The notes below the pieces were generated by a model, which was given only the letters and a program-made list of their open reading frames with translations, did not search any database and was not told the origin of the DNA. Shown here in pieces: positions 35,705 to 46,722 of a DNA stretch of 64,000 bases. The first letter of the stretch is position 1, and every line of letters begins with the position of its first letter. Origin of the DNA: Antedon mediterranea (taxonomy: Eukaryota; Echinodermata; Crinoidea; Comatulida; Antedonidae); NCBI RefSeq assembly GCF_964355755.1, contig NC_092672.1:19342501-19406500 (forward strand). The letters are read 5' to 3'. Made by a program: the position numbers and the translations under genes.

Positions 35705-36321
35705 CGGGGGGGGTCACTTTTAAATATTTCCATACGGGGAGGTGCCGCATTTACGGGTATATTTTCGAGGGCCTGGTAGCACAAGTGTGGGAAAATATGA
35801 AGAGTTGGTAGCACAAGTGTGGGAAATGACAGGGTGAAATTAGTAGTTTAAGTCCCTAGCCCGCCCACCCGTGTCAAAATGTCATTATTTATCGCCAAAT
35901 TTTTTCAGGTATTTTAGCATACTGGATGCTATAAGCCCATCGCGGGGCCTATCGCTAAATACCTTTGAATAGGCCTAGAGTTTTCGCATCAGCAGAAGAA
36001 CACGAAACATCCAGCCTAGGACAAAATCATTCAACTGTGACCACTCTTGATCATCGACTCGTCATGCACGTTCGTGATTTTTCCATGAACGGTCTCTTTG
36101 GCCATGCGCAGATCATGCTGGGAAGAACCAGTACAAATTTATTTTGCGCCCTCTCTGGCGTGGCCTTGTTTCTACCGTTTTTTTTAGAGAACACTGGATT
36201 TTGGTAAATGGTAGTTCAAGTCCGTAGTATTTTTCAGTAAAACAGGTAGCGCAAGTGCCTCATGTCTTGAAGTGGCTGCTGCACCTCCCCGTTTGGTTTA
36301 TATACAAGTGACCCCCCCGGG
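35705..36321. mobile_element. 617-bp element inserted only in U1, 10-bp target duplication
   Basis: The U2 copy reads straight through GGCATCAGCCAAACC (about 48950). In U1, GGCATCAGCC is present on both sides (35695-35704 and 36322-36331), enclosing inverted ends CGGGGGGGGTCACTT and, from the right, CCCGGGGGGGTCACTT. A 9-10 bp target duplication is typical of Mutator-like elements. TAGCACAAGTGTGGGAAA is repeated inside. The 80-codon frame at 35965-36207 has no recognised motif. Confidence 0.88.
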
Positions 36322-37029
36322 GGCATCAGCCAAACCTTTACCCATTTTAATTCTCTGACAGGCTTGAGCTATCAAGGGAGGTATAAAAATGGTCATGGTA
36401 TTTCTAAAAACTGTCCATTTGATCTAACAACTTAAAAAAATTAAAACAAATATGGTTCAAAAAGATGTGTACAATTAAATTGTCCATCTTTTTTTTTTAT
36501 CAGATTAACTCAAGATTAACATTGTTACAATCAATATTTAGACTAATATGCTACACTTGCAAGAACTTGTACTAGTTAAACTCCACCACCACACAATAGA
36601 GCAATGAACTATTCTTTGCTCTAAAGGATAATTAACATAATGAAGTTAGGTAAACATGCCCCTGAAAGTAAAAGTTTGTATGCCAAACCTTCAATAATTT
36701 AATATTTAAAAAAATTTATATAAATAAAACTAAAATGTGATTGATAATTTAAATACCAGCAACAACATTTTGACATTAAAATTGAAATAATACAAAATTG
36801 TATAAAAGTATATAACATAATTATCATATTTTTATAAAAATGTATACAAAAGTAGAAATCAAATTCTGAAAACTAATTTGACTTGGTTACATTGCGTATG
36901 ATGATGCAGTAAATAGTTGCAAATTGATTTTTGTAAAGTAACCCTCTGTATAAATTACATACCAAATGAATATGTGCAACTGTAAGATATATACAGTATA
37001 ACCAATATTGTATGTATTTCATATTATAG

Positions 37030-37128
37030 GATGGTTGGACAGCTTTGCATGATGCAGCAGCTAATGGACACACAGCCTGCTGCAGCCTGCTGGTGAATGC
37101 AGGAGCAGGTGTCAATCTATCAAGCAAA
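37030..37128 (+). CDS. Ankyrin-repeat gene, exon 4 (one complete repeat, U1)
   Basis: Acceptor ATATTATAG|GAT and donor AAA|gtaagt bound 99 bases, 33 codons, phase 0. The repeat is close to consensus: DGWTALHDAAANGHTACCSL then LVNAGAGVNLSSK, with the TALH tetrapeptide, the AA..NGH turn and the AGAGVN ending. It follows exon 3 in frame. It differs from exon 5 at six bases, all amino-acid changing (codons 1, 8, 11 and 22), while the adjoining introns are almost identical. Binding module; partner unknown. Confidence 0.93.
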
Positions 37129-38430
37129 GTAAGTCATCTTCATTATTATTCATTGTCATTTTTAAATATATAACATTTTATATTTTAAACATAATGATCT
37201 TCTGGGTAATAATATTTAATGTATAAAACTCCATTGATGCTGAAAGAAATTGGCATAATTTGAAGATCAATATATTTTTTCTCTGATACTAGTCATGAAA
37301 ATTGCTATGACACTACATTAACATTTTGTCATGTATTTCCATTGAACAATTAAAACAATGGAAATGATAGTGTCAATTTTACTTAACTAAACTACAGCAA
37401 CATGCTATATGCACAATTGAAATATATCATCCTTATTCCAAAGTGTTGATATACAGTATTAAAATTTAAACAGTATTATGAACACTACAATTTTTAAAAA
37501 TTTTAATATTTCTTTAGATCATTATGATTTTGTATATCTTAAAAGTTCATTTTTTACCAAAATGTTTTAATAACTTTTGAAACACTATGATTCTACCTAC
37601 ATTATCAAATGCAGCATTCGACAGCTTGCAAAGAAATTGAAAAACACATTTTTTGTGCAAATTTGCTGTTCTGACATAGCTTAATAGATGAAGGTGAATC
37701 AAACAATGCCCCAGCTCAAAAGGCGCTTATTATCAGTCTTCCGGTTTAGGAGGAGTCACAGTAACAAATGTTAAGTTGTATAATATAGATTGGCTTGCTA
37801 CTCATATTAGTCATTGTTGGTCAATATTTGCCTATTTTTGTCTTATTAAAAATCTGAAGTATTCTACCTATTTTTGGGTTATTTAAAATTGTTTGTTGAT
37901 TTTGTTTTTTAAATCGTTAAATTGTGCGTAGTGCTACCAATTTGAAAGGTATTAAATTTAAAAGCAATGCCAAGACTGGAATTCTGTTTGGATATCATAG
38001 ATGAAATACCCTTGTAGCATCGCAAAGATATCATTTTTGATAGATGAATTTGACAATTGGAAAAAAAAAGACATTGTTTGGTATCAAATTGGTGGCAAAT
38101 GCTACCATACATTTTTGGAAAGCTTAGTATGTCTACTTTTTAGAAATCCATGATAGCAATGCCAATTGTACAGCTTAATAATTTATGATTATATAACACC
38201 GCCTACAGAAAATATGCAACACAAAATCTTGGGGTAGGTGGTAGTGTAATTTTGCAAGTCCAACAATTATTGACAACATTAGAGGTCAGAAGGTCATAGA
38301 AGTTTAATAAAAGTTGAAATTTTGTCTAATATTAACTTTTGACAAAACAAATACAATATAAATCTTATGCAAACTGATGTTTTCATGAACATAGATCCAA
38401 TGAACAAGAAAATTGAATTTAAAAAAAAAG

Positions 38431-38510
38431 AATATACATTACAAATTGTTGTACATAGCAGCACATGTATGTGCCTGATTGAGGCAGGATCAGATGTAAA
38501 TGTTACAGTC
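38431..38510 (+). pseudogene. Decayed ankyrin exon in U1
   Basis: After an AG the sequence reads NIHYKLLYIAAHVCA and then a stop. In another frame it continues as CMCLIEAGSDVNVTV, the second half of an ankyrin repeat (C..LI.AGSDVN). Joining across frames shows one repeat broken by a small indel that also removed the NGH turn. There is no gtaagt-type donor after it. The same relic is present in U2, so it died before the duplication. Confidence 0.75.
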
Positions 38511-41500
38511 ATGCACACTTGTATTTAAGTGTCTCAAGTAATTGTATAATTTTAACAAACTATTTAACTTTTTTTTCAAATTTAAAAAGTTTAGCTTCAT
38601 TTTTCATAAAATCTACAAATTAAAGTAGTAAAGATGATGATGGATGATGATATACAACAATTACAATACATTAGTTTATATTTTTTAATGACAGGTTTGC
38701 CAAATATAATTGTGGCACATTGCCGCATAATTACTGTAGATAAAACCTGTTTAAATTAAATTTGCTCATAAGAGCATTATTGTTCTACGGAGTGTGCCTT
38801 GAAGGCTTTGGTCTTTGCTCTATCATCCTCTGTACCCCATCGCTTGTAGTATAATATCCCACTACCCGGTCTGTGTTAAAGGCATCCCTGTATACTAATT
38901 CATATTATATTTACCTGCTTCAAATAAAAAAATGGATAGCTAGATTGTTTTAAATTTAAAGAAATGCAGAGAATAATTTGCAAGCATATAATTATATTTG
39001 AACATAATGAACAAGTACCTAGAAGGTACAGTAGTCTTCTTTATTGTACCTTTTTAACATCCTAGATGTGGGTAAAGTACTTTCCAAGAATCCTCTCTCA
39101 CTTCTCATCTGTTGTGCTGGCATACATATTTTATTTGTTTTATTCTTTGACTTCATTTATATATTATCTTTCATTTATATGTAATTGTGAAACATTCTAA
39201 GCATGCCATGAAAACATTTTATTATCTTATTTTATGCAATGTAATTATATTCTTCAATTAGGATCTTGATGTTTTTCAACAACAGCTAGCTATAGAAAGA
39301 AAGTTGATTGAATATAATTATATGTAAATTTTTCAGAAAATTCAGTCGATGATCACTGGTTTAAAAAAAAGAAATATTTGATACAGTATTTAAAATGAAT
39401 TAATGAAAACAATTATGCATTTCTTCAATAGTCGCAAATGGTAACTGGCCTCTTAATTTATTTCAAAATGTACCCAACTTTGTCAATAAATGATCCAATA
39501 TTGTGAAATAAGTAAATAATATTCTAATTTTAGCTATTAATTATGTGAAAATCATTCAATTTGAGGCCTCTAATATTAATCTCATATTAGTAAACATGTC
39601 CTGATCAATTTTAAATTTCAGTGCTAAATAAACTTGTCTCCTAAATCTAAAACTTAGTTTTCTTCATCTTTCTGAGATAAAACATTGTTTGAATGCCTTT
39701 CTGATGAATTTGACAGTAAAACAAAGGTAATTTCATTGCAAACCATTGTTTATATCACCATAGTTAATACAGTTTTAAAGAAAACTGAATAGGCCAAATT
39801 TGTTTCATGTCCAGGATTTGAATTTTTTATTTTTTATTTGAGAAATGTACAAAATATGTGAAAGATGGTCTTACAGTTCAGTTGTGTTTACATACCTTAG
39901 AGTGTGTAATAAATGCTTCATTTTTATTTTTTTTTATTACTATTAAAAGATACAATGTAGCTAATAAATTAGAAAGTCTTCAATCTACAAAATTTGATTA
40001 TAAAGGAAATATGAAACTAATTAACATTTTTTTTAATTTATTTTATCTTTCATATGTTATTAATCTATGATTTATATATACTACAGCTTGTGTATCTGAC
40101 AGTGTTCTTTCTTCTTTATTTTAAATTAAAAAACGCCAGTTTGGAGCAATGTTAAATGATCAAAGCTAAACATAATTGTCAAAAATAATAATTATAATAC
40201 AGTTAACCTTTCCACCTATGTACTGTAATTATTATTTACAAACTTTTTACAAATGCTGGTAAAATCATCACTAAGTTTGTTTACACTTGATATACTTACT
40301 TTCTGCCATGTAAATTATAATATTTAAAGTACTATGTTATTTCAAAATTACATGGAACAATAAAGTTATTGATTAATCATTAATACTCCTCACACTTTTT
40401 TAAATTTTATTAATCAAATACTGTAATTTAATAATATTGATAATGTGCCAAATTGTTAAGTTAAATTGAGATTTGCTATTCTCTTAAAAACAAAAAACCA
40501 ATATATTCTTACATAATTTATTTTAAATTGTATTTTTAAGTGTATATGGTCATTATTACAGTTATGATCATACTTCAGTTGAAAATAATTTCCATTAAAC
40601 AATTCTACAAGAGAAGGAGCACAATACATGCAATGGCTTTCTTTAACTTACCAGTATTTTCAGTTAATTTATTGCAATTATATCCTGCATTAATATCATT
40701 GCAATTATTATACTACTATATAATTTGTATTCAAGCAAATTATGTAGTTAGACAGGGGTAATAATGTCAGCTGCATTACATCAAATCAAGAAATTTTAAT
40801 ACAATTACACTGCTAGAAACAATGGTCAATCCAATTGTGGTCCCAATATGTCCTTCATAAAGAATGGGAAAATAATAATAATAATGGATAAATAAATGAC
40901 AAATATTGTTTATTATTATTATAACTTTAAAATCATAGCACATGGGCAGTACTCACCAATTTTCATATTTGTTGCTCATACCAAAATGTAAAACCACTAA
41001 TGCTAGAGAATTTATTTGTTACAGACTTATGGCAAAATCAGCATTGTATTAAACTATCGCATGGAAGTTTTCAAATAATATATACTATGGCCCTGTTTCT
41101 TCTGCCAAGAATATACACACTGTATATTATTTTATATGGTATTTTTTGTGGCAGCAGAAATGGGTCTCATAAAAAATATACTGTATAAATATACCGTATA
41201 ATCTTGATCATTATCGATATCGTTATCTCTGATATTTTATCATACTGTATATTTCTTGCACCTTTCTGCTGCGTCATGAATATACCATCTATATTGTTCA
41301 CCCATAACACAAGGTTTGTTGAGCATACCCTACTTAGAACAATTACTAAAATGTCACAGTGGACTGAAAATCTTAAGATATTTGCTCTATTTAAATGTGA
41401 TAGAACCGAGGTTTCAGGGTAATAGGAGATGTGGGGTTTGGTTGTCGTCAAAACAAGTGAACAGTAAGCAGTACAAAACAGCAAAGGACAATGACTGAAA

Positions 41501-41738
41501 GTTAGGTAGACACGGGGTTATTCGGTCCCATATGGGATTTTACGGGATCGAACCATAGCTATCTATTCCTCAATCCATATAATCCCACAAAGTAGTTTTC
41601 AAAGGAAACGGGTCACCGAATTATAATTCTAATATATTATTACGTTATGTTTATGCCGTACATATTGTAGCAGAAACAGAGCCTATCTTACATTAATGGC
41701 TCATTGGGATGACTAAAGGTTGGTATTAATAGTAATAC

Positions 41739-41922
41739 CTAAGGGTAGACTCACAGCGTTAGGTTTGTTATCCAACACAAGGTAATCCTCTCTTGCTAGG
41801 GTTCCTATTAACGCAAATGGCGAGGCGTAACAGCTTCCTAACGGTAATCTGCAGCTTAGTTCACATACAAAAGTATGTACACTGCTTACATAACGCCACC
41901 ATGAGTCTGAACATACCCTAAG
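41739..41922. mobile_element. Small MITE at the U1 duplication edge
   Basis: The left end TAAGGGTAGACTCACAGCGT and the inverted right end (from the right: TTAGGGTATGTTCAGACTCA) resemble each other and the ends of the 8868-9945 element (GGCCCTGTTCAGACCCATGG). In U2 only its left half remains (about 55462-55539), so the duplication breakpoint lies inside it. Confidence 0.6.
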
Positions 41923-44215
41923 ACACTGAACAGTACTATGTTTAAAAATAAAGGTGATTAATCAAAGGCTGATAACTCCATCACATAAAACTCCTAGAAA
42001 GTAGGAAGCCCTTTGTCCTCTTCCCTGACTGACTGAGCATATGATCTCTCTATTAATAATTTATATTGTAAACCTTATTATGTAAACAGAAATATCAATC
42101 AAAATTCTTCTTCACTAAAAAGTTTTTAAAGATATGCTACATTATTAGCAATTTACACCTAAATCCAGCCCTCAGTCTTAACCCTTTTCCAACATGCAAT
42201 TTGTTTTTTGAGGATATTCACTACATTATTAGCAAATTACCCCCTAAATCCACCCTTTTCCAACATGGCTGTTGAAAAAGTGTGTCATCCATTGGAATAG
42301 TTTTATTGCCAGTATTGCATGTCTGTGGATTTTCCATCTGAATTGACATAGCAGCAATCAATCATTGTGCCACTTATGAATTTCATGTGTGAGAGCATTT
42401 CCGGCCATCTAGAGGTGTCATTTAACAAAATTTGCTTTAAATCCCGCTCCCTTTTCAGATCCTGGCTAAGGCCCTGGACATTTGGGCAATCCCCTTACGA
42501 TAGTCCTGCTACCGCCCCTGTAAATAATTCTAAGCATGTGAAACAAAATACTGATTATTGATTATTTGAAAGTGGATAATTTAAAAACATAAAATATGTT
42601 GGTATCACATGGATGACACACACACACAGAGTGATATATCACTTTGTTAGTTTTTCTGCCTAGTGCTGCTATCTGTATCGTGGTATTCAAGCTTTAAAGT
42701 TTAAAAAAATTAAGATAAAATGAGTTGAATATTTATTATTGAAATGAGTAATTATTATTCAATTACATAATAAAAAATTAGTTTTGATAGCTGAATTCAA
42801 TTAGCTTGGTGTTTATGAACATTACTATTACTACATTAATACATAACTTGCTTGCTCATCTTGATTGTGCTAAATACTTATGCTAGGGTTTTATTTCTAG
42901 ATTTTTCGTCCTCTTTTAATTCTATACAATCAAGTATTTTAATGAAATCAGTAAAACAGCTTAAAGAATAATAGGAACTAAAGAGAACACTAAAGATATT
43001 GTTAAAAGTGCAATAAGTAAAAAGTAATTATGTCGGATGAGTATCACCCTTCCTCACCATTATCTTGTCTTTAGTAAGTCAGGGCGTTTAATATTGTTGG
43101 TGTTCCACTTTAGTGCTTGTTGACAATTAGGCTTAAATATAGTTGTTACTGTGTGCAAAACAATATCAGTTTTTTGTGGCAACAGTGTACAGTTATATGC
43201 TCTAATTTAAAATATAATCTTTAATGTGTATTATTATCAATACATAATGCTATACATTATGTTTTTTCATGCTATGGTCATAAATTTCCATTTGAAACAC
43301 TTTATAAAACATTGAAAACAATAGTGCCTTCACCATTTTATTAAATTAATATTTTTTTAAACAGTATTTAATCAATAGTATGTTATTTTGTAGGGTTTTA
43401 ATGGTGTTTTCACTTATAAAATGACAAATAAATGGTTAAATTCAACAAAAACCCATTGGCTGGCAGCCAATTTGAACATTTTTTCTTTAAATTATTTATT
43501 TTGAAATTTTTTTTTCAGGGGCCATTGCATTTTTAACAAAAAAACTTCAAAAACAAAAAAAATTTCACAAAGCTTCAATTGTTCTTACATGATTTTGTAT
43601 TTTAAAAGCGCAATTTTTTAAACAAGTCACTTAAATGCCCTATGATCCCTGTGTATTATAATGATCAAAGATGCTAGTTGTACTGAATATTTTAGTAATG
43701 ACATGTTTTATTCATCATTTTTAGTAATGCATTTTGCCATACACTCTTTTATTATCAACACACTACCAACTCCGTCCACCATCTCCTCATCATTAAATAG
43801 TGAAGAGCAATGATATTAAAGGATGTAACTTAGACCCATATTAGACCCAATTTTAGTTTGTAATTATTGTTTCCATAATACATTACAAGGGCCTATACAT
43901 TTTATATTACACAGTGCCCTCACTCATCATTTATTTTACTTAAATTCTGTTTATATTGTTAGCACTTTCAGTACCAGTGTACTGTTCAATAAAAACCCAA
44001 AAATCTGTACAAAATTTTATTTAATTTAATTTTTTTAGACCTTTTTTACAAAACAACTTTATTGAAATAGCATTTAAATTTTAAAAAAACTATTACCAGC
44101 ATTAAACTAGATGATGATTTCATTTCATTATTCGGTCTATTTCAGTATATACAAAAAAAATGAAATTGGGGAGACCAGGGTCAACCTAAGTGAACTTAAT
44201 CACTGAGACTCTAAG
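41923..44215. other. Spacer between U1 and U2, no exon recognised
   Basis: Holds dispersed repeat copy 3 (42368-42445) and a short CA run near 42617. The rest is AT-rich, without recognised genes. Confidence 0.5.
42368..42445 (+). repeat. Dispersed repeat, copy 3 of 3
   Basis: Shares ATGAATTTCATGTGTGAGAG, GGCCATCTAG and TCATTTAACA landmarks with 18590-18680 and the minus strand of 603-696. Confidence 0.5.
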
Positions 44216-44259
44216 CTCACTATGTCGGTCGGTAGGTCGGTCGGTAAACACTAACTCAA

Positions 44260-44412
44260 ATTTGCACACGTGACTAAAGCCATGTATACGGCCTTGTTAA
44301 TCATCTATTTAAATAATAATAAATACAACATAGTATAAAACTGACTCCAAATAACAATGATTCAACGTTTCAAACTTTATTTGATCATCATCAGGAATGA
44401 TGATAAAATGTA
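44260..44412. repeat. 153-bp direct repeat left of the SINE
   Basis: Nearly identical to 44851-45003 (one C/T change seen early). On the minus strand it contains CCTGATGATGATCAAATAAA, a tail-like sequence also found in part near 23800. Just left of it, at 44218-44250, is a CTCACTATGTCGGTCGGT tract related to the element at 27574. Confidence 0.9.
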
Positions 44413-44850
44413 TTATTACTGATCCTCAAGTTTAACTGGAAACTGAGGAAATTCGGATTAGGCCCTCCACGGATCCACGGCAGCCAGCAGTGCAGCGCCT
44501 ACCAGATCAGCACACCGGGAGACGATCCCCTACTCTTTTCGAATAGTGTACCAAGTTCTTTAGCGTGCACTGTTAAGTACACGGGACCAACGGCTTTACG
44601 TCCCATCTGAAGGACGAGGCAATGAGAGTAAAGCATCTTGCCTAAGGATGCAATTAGTATGGTACAGATAACCTCGAACCCATGCCTATCACATGCTAGT
44701 TCGATATTACCTTTCCACCATCACTCTCTGGTGTATATACAGCACCCGCTATTTCTAGACGGTCTCCCATCCAGAACGCAACCGGGCCCAACGTTGCTTA
44801 ACTTCGGTGATCTGACGAGAACCGGTGTTTCAACGCAGTATGGCCGTATA
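44413..44850 (-). mobile_element. SINE with 5S rRNA-derived head (SINE3-like)
   Basis: The minus strand begins with a complete 5S-like sequence (44850 down to about 44732), then a body carrying GGTTCGAGG, GGGACGTAAAGCCGTTGGTC and TTCGAAAAGAGTAGGGG, landmarks of a conserved SINE central region. SINEs with 5S-derived promoters are called SINE3. Transcription would start in the head from the internal RNA polymerase III control region. The unit is bracketed by 153-bp direct repeats, far longer than normal target duplications, so the surroundings may be a partial dimer. It encodes no protein. Confidence 0.8.
44732..44850 (-). rRNA. 5S rRNA-like sequence (head of the SINE, not a functional rRNA gene)
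   Basis: On the minus strand the sequence reads TACGGCCATACTGCGTTGAA .. CTCGTCAGATCACCGAAGTT .. AAGCAACGTTGGGCCCGGTT .. CTGGATGGGAGACCGTCTAG .. GCGGGTGCTGTA, following metazoan 5S rRNA end to end, with substitutions. Box A and box C-like control sequences (AAGTTAAGC.., TGGATGGGAGACC) are kept. Its place at the head of a SINE body and its divergence argue against a ribosomal gene. Confidence 0.8.
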
Positions 44851-45003
44851 ATTTGCACACGTGACTAAAGTCATGTATACGGCCTTGTTAATCATCTATT
44901 TAAATAATAATAAATACAACATAGTATAAAACTGACTCCAAATAACAATGATTCAACGTTTCAAACTTTATTTGATCATCATCAGGAATGATGATAAAAT
45001 GTA
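44851..45003. repeat. 153-bp direct repeat right of the SINE
   Basis: Copy of 44260-44412, abutting the first base of the 5S-like head. Confidence 0.9.
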
Positions 45004-46383
45004 AGCATTATTGTTATTATTATGGAATGCTTTATTAAATAGGTAACAGCAGTGAGCACCAGTGCTTTGCACAGTCTGTAGTATAATTAAAATGATTCCA
45101 TCTTCTATCATTGTTATATTTATTCATCTTCTTCATCATTATAAGACAATAACAAACAAACTCGTTTAAATATAAATCTACCCACTGTAATGTTGGTGTT
45201 GCTACAGATTTTCATATTTTAGAACAATGACAGATTATCAATGCTTACTTTATAGCATTCATTCAAGTATAAGCAATAATGTCAACAGTATACTATTTGA
45301 AAATCACAAGATAAAAAGATCAACTTTATTATTATGATTTTGTAAAGCTTAATATTTGTTAACATACTGTTCATTCTTTTAAATTCAAACTTTATTTATC
45401 CACAAAATATCAAAGATTAAAAATAAACTTGTTTCAAAAATGAAAAAAATTTAAAACAGTGATCGTGCCTTTAGTTGCATGGTCATTGACACTATTTTAA
45501 CTAAAATAACTAACTAAAATTTAAAGTTTAGTTAGCAAAGTTCAAAAGGATGAATTAAAACACCTAATAATAACCTTAAAAAGAGGCTACGAGGATGCTT
45601 GTTTTTCTTGTCTTACCATTATTGAATAAATGTTATTGAATTGAAATTAAATTGAATTGAATTAACAGCCACCACATATTATAATATACATTAATGACAA
45701 AATATGATGTTTTAATTAAGTTTAACTAAAAATGAAAAACTACAATGTGTATTCCCTTTGCGTACTGATCAGCCATTTTTTATTGTTGCAAGGTTTCAAA
45801 ATGATGCAATGAACTTTACTCCGTCCATTGGATTGAATGTTAAATCGTCCAAAATAAGTCCTGATAATGAACAGAACAGAGTATGCTCAGTATAATGTGC
45901 ATTAAGCATGCGCAGATTAATATTTTGTGTAGATTACCGTGATCCTTTCATCTACCGTCCACCTTTGTCTACCATACTGTCATAAAGTCACTAGTAGGTT
46001 TTATTGTAAATTAACAGCAACAGCTACTGTATACTAAACAGTAGTACTAATCATTGTCAGTATTTTCATTTCTATTGTAAATTAATAGTCAACAGATACC
46101 TCTTAGAATCGGTAAGTCATACATTCTACTCATTCACCCTTTACCAAAAATTTTGTATTTTTAAAATGTCTTTCTTTCCATCATATATTCATTTATGACT
46201 GACAATTTTATACTTATAGTTTCATTCTATTGTAAAACAATAATACTCTCTTTGTCATTACATTCAGCCTCTTACATTAACATTCAAATGAATTCAGAAT
46301 AAATACATTTGAATGATGAAGCCTAAAAAAAAAACAGAATAACTAAAATACAAATAAATTGGTATATTTCTATACTATTGTAC
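45004..46383. other. AT-rich spacer, nothing recognised
   Basis: No exon, RNA gene or element boundary found. Confidence 0.45.
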
Positions 46384-46722
46384 CTTATAACACAAGCATC
46401 TCCTGTTCGTCCGAAGCGCGTAACAATTTTGAAAGGCATTGTCAGATAGAATAGAGCTAATGGGTGGCGCCATTGTGAGCCATGGAGTAGCGTGCCCTCA
46501 TCAAATTAGAAAGTCAAAATCATAGAGGGGATCTGCTAATACTATAGAGGGATAGAGTAATTGACTGAGCCCTATAGGAATTAATAGTTTTGACTTCCTA
46601 GTTTGGAGGGGGCGCTGCTCCATGCTGTGAAATGGCGTCGCCCAGTTTGACCTTTTAACCCTGTACTTCCGATACTGTGTTTTAAATGCAAATTAAAGAA
46701 CAGGAGATTCTTGTGTTATAAG
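46384..46722. mobile_element. 339-bp MITE
   Basis: Inverted ends CTTATAACACAAGCATCTCC and, from the right, CTTATAACACAAGAATCTCC continue into TGTTC on both sides (25 bp, one mismatch). The interior has GGTGGCGCCATTGTG and, inverted, GGCGCTGCTCCATG. The ends are themselves palindromic (TTATAA), so the target duplication cannot be resolved. Confidence 0.75.

Larger units (their letters stand above)
23457..37029 (+). other. 13.6-kb intron between ankyrin exons 3 and 4
   Basis: Filled by a LINE 3' end, three DNA elements, a hAT relic, satellite tracts and an older copy of part of the duplicated unit. At 23795-23830 a short piece (TTTATTGGATCATCATCAGG) matches the tails flanking the SINE at 44.4 kb. 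I found no further exon; a short divergent exon could be missed. Confidence 0.55.
33910..41814. repeat. Segmental duplication unit U1 (contains ankyrin exon 4)
   Basis: Matches U2 (48421-55539) from 35159 to 41814 and U3 (55771-57162) from 33910 to about 35310, at very high identity. Relative to U2 it has a 617-bp insertion at 35705-36321 and about 58 bp near 38515-38572, and lacks U2's two element insertions. Open frames such as 41167-41484 (minus) are identical in both copies simply because the DNA is; I see no motif in them. Confidence 0.9.

Noticed and set aside
36873-37127. Minus-strand frames over the ankyrin exons (also 49505-49759)
   Set aside because: Antisense shadows of exons 4 and 5.
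38294-38518. Minus-strand frames around the decayed ankyrin exon (also 50917-51135)
   Set aside because: Antisense to the ankyrin-like plus strand; no motif of their own.
41167-41484. 105-codon minus-strand frame identical in U1 and U2 (54312-54629)
   Set aside because: Identity is explained by recent duplication of the DNA; overlapping plus-strand frames are equally conserved, and no motif is seen.
44732-44850. Functional 5S rRNA gene
   Set aside because: Diverged from 5S consensus and followed by a SINE body rather than a T-run terminator.
44638-44868. 76-codon plus-strand frame
   Set aside because: Antisense of the SINE and its 5S-like head.
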